Source of the DNA: Theristus sp. LFF4_11 | Lineage: Eukaryota; Nematoda; Chromadorea; Monhysterida; Xyalidae | Assembly (NCBI GenBank): GCA_030248135.1 | Contig: JASANC010004226.1 | Coordinates: 1 to 30,373, forward strand | DNA: 30,373 nt | Direction: 5' to 3' | Part shown: piece after piece, positions 24,625 through 30,373 of the stretch | How positions within the stretch are numbered: position 1 is the stretch's first letter | Layout of the letters: each line of letters starts with the position of its first letter | Notes under the pieces: generated by a model | The model's database searches: none | The model's input: only the letters and a program-made list of their open reading frames with translations | Told to the model about the DNA's origin: nothing | Translations under genes and position numbers: made by a program

Positions 24625-25914
24625 CAAATTCGAATTCCAAATTGTACGGTATCCTATGTAATCGACCAAGCTGCGTCTGATAGGCTAGGTGCCGAATTGT
24701 GAAAAAACTGTTTTTACCCGTGCCGGGTATAAAAAGAGTGCCCGTTAAGGGGTTTCCTGGTAAAAATCGTTGTTCTAATTTCATATTCCACGGTATTCAT
24801 GTAATCGACCATGCTGCGTCTGATAGGCTAAGTGCTGAATTGTGAAACATTGTTTTTTACCTGTGCCGGGGTTGAAAAGGGTACTGTTTTTACCCGTGCC
24901 TGGTATAAAAAGGGTCCCCGGAAGGTTTCCCCCTAAAAAACGTTGTTCTGATTTCAAATTCCACGGTATCCATGTAATCGACTATGCTGCGTCTGATAGG
25001 CTATAGTTTAGGTGCCAAATAGCAGAAAGCTGATATTAACCCGTGCCCGTGCCTGGGTTGAAAAGGGTCCCCGCAAAGGGTTTCCTCCTAAAAAACGTTG
25101 TTCTGATTACAAATGCAACGGAAACCATTGTAGTCGACTATGCTGCGTCTGATAGGCTATAGTTTAGGTGCCAAATAGAAAAAGCTAATATTAACCCGTG
25201 CCTGGGTTGAAAAGGGTCCCCGTAAAGGGTTTCCTCCTAAAAAACGTTGTTCTGATTTCAAATTCCACAGTATCCATGTAATCGACTATGCTGCGTTTGA
25301 TAAGCTATAGTTTAGGTGCCAAATAGCAGAAAGCTGATATTAACCCGTGCCTGGGTTGAAAAGGGTCCCCGTAAAGGGTTTCCCCCTAAAAAACGTTGTT
25401 CTGATTTCAAATTCCACGGTATCCATGTAATCGACTATGCTGCGTCTGATAGGCTATAGTTTATGTGCCAAATAGCGAAAAGCTGATATTAACCCGTGCC
25501 TGGGTTGAAAAGGGTCCCCGTAAAGGGTTTCCTCCTAAAAAACGTTGTTCTGATTTCAAATTCCACGGTATCCATGTAATCGACTATGCTACGTCTGATA
25601 GGCTATATTTTAGGTGCCAAATAACAAAAAGCGGATATTAACCCGTGCCTGGGTTGACAAGGGTCTCCGTGAAGGGCTTCCTCCTAAAAAACGTTGTTCT
25701 GATTACAAATGCAACGGAAACCATTGTAGTCAATTATGCTGCGTCTGATAGGCTATAGTTTAAGTGCAAAATAGCGAAAAACTAGTGAAAACTGATATTA
25801 ACCCGTGCCTGGGTTGAAAAGGGTCTACGGAAGGGTTTGCTCCTAAAAATCCTTGCTGAGTACAAATGCAACAGAAACCATTGCAGTCGACTATGCTGCG
25901 TCTGATAGGCTAAA
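24625..25914. repeat. Minisatellite/satellite, about 150-bp unit, nine copies
   Basis: The marker CTGCGTCTGATAGGCTA and its variants recur at 24671, 24814, 24987, 25143, 25291, 25440, 25589, 25739 and 25896. Central copies are spaced 148-150 bp; the outer ones are 143-173 bp. Each unit also has ACCCGTGCCTGGGTTGAAAA, GGGTTTCC and AAAAAACGTTGTTCTGATT. The outer copies are more diverged, as expected for an array homogenised at its core. Confidence 0.95.
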
Positions 25915-25949
25915 ACCCTATAAACTCTTTGAGATATAAAAGAAAAAGA

Positions 25950-26484
25950 CAAGTTCGGAAAAATGCCCGAAGGGCATGAAAAACACCAAATATTATTTCA
26001 GAATGACAGAGATAGAAAAGTGTGACACAAGGATTTTCACAAGATCAAACATTTTATGAAACGTGTGTGAACTGGAAAGTTACAAACTGAAATAATATTT
26101 ACGTCAATATATTTTTGTCATTTCAAGGCACTGGCTCCGGTTGTGACCGCACTCATCGTAAAAGGGTTCAGCCCGCAAACACCATATTAAGCAAATCATT
26201 TGATACAGTATTCACAAATAAAAAGAGCATGTTCACAGCAGCAAATGATTTTTTTTGCAGCATCAAATGAAGTGAGATAAAATTTGTACAGAGATTGTGC
26301 CTTCCTTGAGAATGACAAAAAAGATATTGGCGTAAATATTATTTCAGTTTGTAACTTTCCAGTTCACACACGTTTCATAAAATGTTTGATCTTGTGAAAA
26401 TCCTTGTGTCACACTTTTCTATCTCTGTCATTCTGAAATAATATTTGGTCTTTTTCATGCCCTTCGGGCATTTTTCCGAACTTG
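25950..26484. mobile_element. Foldback/MITE-like element with ~155-bp inverted arms (535 bp)
   Basis: The left arm 25950-26104 (CAAGTTCGGAAAAATGCCCG...) and the right arm 26333-26484 are near-identical inverted copies separated by about 228 bases. Each arm contains a smaller palindrome, ATGCCC-GAA-GGGCAT, and is bounded internally by AAATATTATTTCAG/CTGAAATAATATTT. No coding frame is seen and target duplication is unclear. It lies between the satellite array and the exon at 26545. Confidence 0.85.
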
Positions 26485-26544
26485 TTGATATTAGTTTGTG
26501 CAACCGGGATAATAAGCTATATGCAAAAAAATGTACCTAACAGG

Positions 26545-28047
26545 CTTCTCTGAAACAAACGAGTGGATCCAGGCAGCACTCAGCCAAAGTGGCTCACCCT
26601 CCGTCGGCGATCGAGCCCGGGCCCGGTGGTACCTTTCGGGCTCACAGCTGAGAACATTTTGCACTGAGCATCAGAACGAGCTGAGGTTCTCGTTTGAGGT
26701 TTTCACATTTGAGATTCTGATTGCAGAGACGATTGAGAGCATTCGCAAGCAGCCGATCGGCACCGGCCGTCTGAATGCTGAAGACGTCGACCTGTTGATT
26801 TACATCAGTCGGGCGCCGTACGAGCGTCGTTTGAAGCAAGCGGCGAAGGTCGTTTGCGGCATAGAACTGCTGACGAGCGCTGCGATCGCTGCGGCTGTCT
26901 TGGGAGCACTAGTTTCAAAGGAAACCGTTCCAAATTGCATATTTCAGTTTCTGTGTTTTGCATATCGCCATGGTATCTCTTTACGTTTGTGTGTCGCAAC
27001 AGTTGATGAACACCTAATCCAGTTCTTTTGTGAAAAGAATCACAAACAATTTCAAATGTGGCAAAACTGCAAAATTTTTAACATTTTCAATTAGGCATAA
27101 CTGCAAGACATCTGGCATTTTAATCGGCGTTAAAAACGCCAGTTGATGTTGCTGGCGAAACACAAAAACCGGAATATGCAAATGACCGATTGTTTCATGA
27201 AACTAGCTGCTGCCCGGTCACCGCGTTCACAACGGACGCCTTGTTCCCAACGGTGTTGATCATGAGCGGGCTGCCGATCGGCACGGCGGTCACAGTTTTG
27301 GTGATGCTCCGGTCGATGAACACTCGTCGACAGGTGTTGATGTTGCCGTTCATTGGTGAACGTTTTGCACATTTTGTGAAACAACATGCAGACATGATCG
27401 AAAAATGTTTTGAAACCTCGAGTGGAATTCATGGTTTTTGTAGAAAATAAAAAAAACTCAAGAAAAAAGTTAGTCAACGGACAATTATAAATTAACAGTT
27501 ACAACAATGTAATTGTATATTGACTTTTTTTATCTCACCTGTGGAGAACAGATATAACTCGTGGTTCGGGCCATATAACATGTTGACTTTTTTCGACGAC
27601 TAGTTTTATTATAATATTGTCGATTTATTCAGGATTTCTCGATTTGACAACGAAATGTTGACCGTTTTGTAGGAACTTTATCGTAAATTTTAAATTTTAA
27701 ATCTGATTTCAGTATTCAAACAGTTTGTACTGTTGGTTGGCGTGCCGACGCTGTCGTTTCTCACTTACCACTATCACCAATCGAACGCATCGCATCCGAC
27801 AGGCGACACAAGAATAGAAATTGAGAAAACAGTCTCAACCGCAACATCGTCTGTCAACGTCCCTCAACACACCACGCGCATTCTCGGGCTACTGTGGGCT
27901 TATGCGATCTGGTGTGTGATTTCAGCGTTGGTGGTCACCAAGATTTTCAGAGAAATTTGGTGCGCGAATCTGCAGCGCGACGCGCGCGCCGCCGTGCGAG
28001 TGCGCAACAAAACAGTTTACAAATCGAAGTCGATGCCGATCAAGTGA
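26545..28047 (+). CDS. Multi-exon membrane protein, unrecognised (weakly VMA21-like C-terminal part)
   Basis: Exon-like blocks: about 26545-26908 (acceptor CCTAACAG, or a start at ATG 26531), about 27207-27355, and 27713-28047 (acceptor CTGATTTCAG, stop TGA). The junction ATT-G/GTGAAC to 27713 keeps phase 1. The first block is soluble (RARARWYLSGSQLRTF, LNAEDVDLLIYISRAPYE) and ends in a hydrophobic run (IELLTSAAIAAAVLGAL). The second holds LFPTVLIMSGLPIGTAVTVL. The third holds FKQFVLLVGVPTLSFLTYHY, a polar 45-residue loop and ILGLLWAYAIWCVISALVV, then a basic tail. Paired hydrophobic segments with FK-x-LL and a central P resemble the V-ATPase assembly factor VMA21, but the protein is much longer, so this is only a suggestion. 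The first-second junction is unresolved: the 298-bp element at 26909-27206 lies exactly there and simple removal gives the wrong frame. There may be two genes. Confidence 0.5.
26909..27206. mobile_element. 298-bp inverted-repeat element at an exon boundary, TA-flanked
   Basis: CTAGTTTCA at 26909 is mirrored by TGAAACTAG ending at 27206. The arms stay similar for about 50 bases (GAAAC, TTGCATATT, GTTT-TGTGTT). The outermost TA on both sides fits a Tc1/mariner-type target duplication. It contains an internal hairpin GGCGTT-AAA-AACGCC at 27127-27141. Confidence 0.65.
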
Positions 28048-28440
28048 TACCAGTGTTCAGTGATTTGCGGTCATTCGTTATGCCCGCTTTTGGCCCTTTT
28101 TGCAGTTTTCTGCTCTGCTGTTTTGCTCTTTAGTCGGTTTGTTCATCGAATTCTTTTTGAAAAACTTGTAACTGGTTTCTTTTCCCTGTTTTTTTTGAGA
28201 ACCTATTGGATAACTTGTTTTTACTGTGTATTTAGTTCTTTTTATTTTGTGTTTTCTTTTGGCGTTTTTTGTCGTCCATTATTGGACCCCATTCCGGTTC
28301 TCAGAAATTCTGGCTGGACCAGTGAAAGTACTAAAAGTCAATCTAAAATTCAATCCTTTAATTAAAACCGTCGCCGATTTTATTTCAAAAGAAAAGTAAA
28401 CTCAAACAGAAAGCTAAACATCAAACGAAGCCCTAATTCA
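28048..28440. other. 3' flank, T-rich non-coding DNA
   Basis: T-rich sequence following the stop at 28047. No exon seen. CAATCCTTTAATTAAAACC at about 28349 offers only a variant polyadenylation signal. Confidence 0.5.
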
Positions 28441-28593
28441 TTAAAGTCGAAGAATCCGAAACGACACAAATTTCTGAATGATTTTTCTGGTCTGGTCAGT
28501 CAGATTGGAATCAAGTGGATCCGACGACGACCCTGAACACTCGAGGTCTTGTTCCGCTGCGTGGATAATTGCACAGCGTGCGCGGACCTGGAC
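28441..28593 (-). CDS. Possible minus-strand terminal exon (about 50 codons), unassigned
   Basis: On the minus strand, TTATTTGTCCAG is followed by an open frame (from 28593 or 28587, both phase 0) including LECSGSSSDPLDSNLTDQ and ending at TAA 28443-28441. GC content is higher than the flanks. The plus strand also reads an acidic Ser-rich stretch here (ESSGSDDDPEHSRSC), so strand is uncertain. No further exons were found to the right. Confidence 0.25.
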   Translation of the reverse strand, partial: VQVRARCAIIHAAEQDLECSGSSSDPLDSNLTDQTRKIIQKFVSFRILRL

Positions 28594-29303
28594 CTGGACA
28601 AATAAGCATACAAACAAATGCGTGCGTTTCGTTTCGCCGACAGAAAACGTTTGTGCTGGATGCATAAAATCCATAACAAATCCACATGAACACAGCAATA
28701 ATAATAACAAAATAAACGCATTCAATTGCAGATATGCCCTCATATAACACTGGCTGACCAACTGAAGTTTACGTGCTGGCAGTGGAATGACGCTTTTCTT
28801 TTTTCCCTTGAGCGATTTTATTTCTGGTGGTCGTCATCTGCTCATCACTTGACAAACATTTGTCCTACCGTAAAACTCATTTAGAATATATGGGACTCAA
28901 CATTCCATTTTTGTGCCCATTTTTGGTTTTTAGTCCATTTTCGGTCCGCAAAACTAACCGTGTTGTACAAAATCCTTGCTAAGCGAGGTACACCGCTCAG
29001 CTGATTTTTGTACCACCGTTTGTTGGGACGCAGACCACCAAAAATAATACCAAAACAAGGCGGTCTCCAAGAGGTCCCCTTTTTTCCGTGACTGAATACT
29101 TTGGATTTTACCTGCGATCTGTGAGAAAACATCAGCATAAAAGTGTAACGAAAATTCGTCATTTGAGATGCGACTTCACTGACGATGCATTATTCTTTCT
29201 GTTCACCTCATTTTTTGTTACATCTGACACAACGGCAGGCACCACACATAGTGGTCCCTGATCGCAAACGTCCTTGCAAGCGCACAACTACGGTACGGTA
29301 ATA
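28594..29303. other. Non-coding, no assigned feature
   Basis: A GC-richer patch at about 28980-29090 has a 93-codon minus-strand frame (28881-29162) without recognisable domain or splice context. I do not call it a gene. Confidence 0.4.
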
Positions 29304-30178
29304 ATGTTTGCGAGTCACTTGTGGCTGATATTAAGTTGCCTCCGGGCTATTTATACTCTCGTTTTCGTTTCCACATCATCATCGGCTTTTGTCGCGACGG
29401 ATGAAAACTTGGAACGCGTTAAACCTTTCATATGGTACGTTTTTACTTCAGTTTGTATTATTCTTCTATCACAAGACGCGCTTATACACATGGAAAACAT
29501 ATTGTCGGACTTATATCTTCTCGTTTTGTTCAACAACGTCTTTCTTCAAAAAAGTATAAAGTTTTGTGTCTATATAAGGATGCTTTATGTTCATAAAACG
29601 TCGATTGAAGTTACATTCATGGATATGCTTACATGATGTACATTGTATTGAATGTATTGTGGTATCTCGTTGTAACCGCGGCTTCAGAAGCGAAGCATAA
29701 CAGTTCCCGGAACGTGTTCAACGTGGCAAACTTGGCAGTTTGTACTCATCAACAAAGTTTTCACTTGTTCCAAACGATTTTTGTACCATATATTTTCGAA
29801 AAGAAGTATGGGCTGGTGAGTGTGTATAAACGCGCCTAAAACGTACAAGGGTCTTCAAATGTCTTCAAACTCGGAAACTAAACTACAGCTATAGTAGTGG
29901 GACCAATCAGTCGTTTGAAATCAAATAATAGGTACAGCCAACCAGCGCACATTTCATGTTCTCTACTGTTTGAACTCCACACTGGCAGGTTTTTTATTGC
30001 TGTTTCGTGCAGTCGGGCTGCATGGATGGAGCTAATTGAATTCCGAACCCAAACATGAAACTACATGCAATGCACCAGTATTTTTGGTTCTCTTTTTATT
30101 TTTCAGTCCATATGAAATCCAGTTGCAAGCCCAGTGGAAGACTTCAATTATTCTGGTCGGTTTACTCGTACACATAAT
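29304..30178 (+). CDS. 5' end of a possible secreted or membrane protein gene, partial at right edge
   Basis: ATG at 29304 (AATAATGTTT) opens a 131-base exon ending at a consensus donor, CATATG/GTACGT, at 29434. It encodes a hydrophobic N-terminus of signal-peptide type (LWLILSCLRAIYTLVFV, then small residues SSSAFVA) followed by TDENLERVKPF. A strong acceptor, TTTTTATTTTTCAG, at 30106 begins a 72-base exon (30107-30178) in the compatible phase 2, encoding PYEIQLQAQWK and a hydrophobic segment TSIILVGLLVHI, with a donor AT/GTACGT. The gene would continue beyond the window. Between them, 29692-29819 looks exon-like (GGCTTCAG acceptor, GGGCTG/GTGAGT donor), but its phase does not fit after the first exon. 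Product not recognised. Confidence 0.35.
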
Positions 30179-30373
30179 GTACGTACACGTAATTTTCAAG
30201 TTTTCAGAGCTTCTACATGTGACTCATACGTGCAGTGTACTTTCAGTCACGTTTCCATCACGTAAACAGCGTTTTGACATTTTTGACTTTCGCTTTTAAC
30301 CGATGTCGTATATTCATTGAAAGATCCCTTGTAAAAATTCGTCAGTTTACATCCAATGTATCATGCGGATGCG

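Noticed and set aside
24440..24661. 73-codon plus frame with poly-Val run
   Set aside because: It is a translation of the GTT/GTC triplet repeat running into the satellite.
28500..28761. Several overlapping ORFs on both strands
   Set aside because: At most one short terminal exon is supported; the others are frame shadows.

Overview
The window looks like nuclear DNA of an invertebrate, most probably a nematode. Coding exons are GC-richer islands in AT-rich sequence, introns follow GT-AG, and acceptors are mostly short T-runs ending in CAG (TTTTTCAG, CTTTTCAG, TTGTTCAG). I see no operons, ribosome binding sites, CRISPR arrays, tRNA or rRNA. The species is not identifiable from sequence alone; a repeat-rich nematode genome fits best.

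Layout. 1-1.7 kb: a GC-rich open frame of unknown function (233-1630), possibly a decayed mobile-element or orphan gene. 2.56-2.92 kb: the terminal coding exon of a minus-strand gene. 3-7.8 kb: AT-rich DNA with small repeats, a hairpin and a short inverted-repeat element. 7.86-10.29 kb: a complete, very young LTR retrotransposon with identical 148-bp LTRs, a 6-bp target duplication, a tRNA-Lys-type primer site and a polypurine tract, but only a 650-codon Gag-like ORF and no pol. 10.3-15.9 kb: mostly non-coding, with decayed copies of short inverted-repeat elements.

15.97-20.34 kb holds the best-supported host gene: a nine-exon class A GPCR of the FMRFamide/neuropeptide receptor type (about 844 aa). 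All nine exons join in one consistent frame. A tetranucleotide microsatellite fills its fifth intron. 21.09-22.98 kb is a large foldback structure whose arms are 142-bp and 38-bp tandem repeats, followed directly by a complete 166-bp inverted-repeat element.

24.09-28.05 kb carries a probable plus-strand gene or two adjacent genes: two short 5' exons, then a roughly 2.2-kb stretch holding a nine-copy ~150-bp satellite and a 535-bp foldback element, then exons encoding hydrophobic segments with weak resemblance to small V-ATPase assembly membrane proteins. A 298-bp element with inverted ends sits exactly between two of these exons. 29.3 kb to the right edge holds the 5' end of a possible signal-peptide gene that leaves the window.

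The genes show no shared pathway. The main theme is mobile and repetitive DNA: one pol-less retroelement and at least five kinds of inverted-repeat element lie between and inside host genes.
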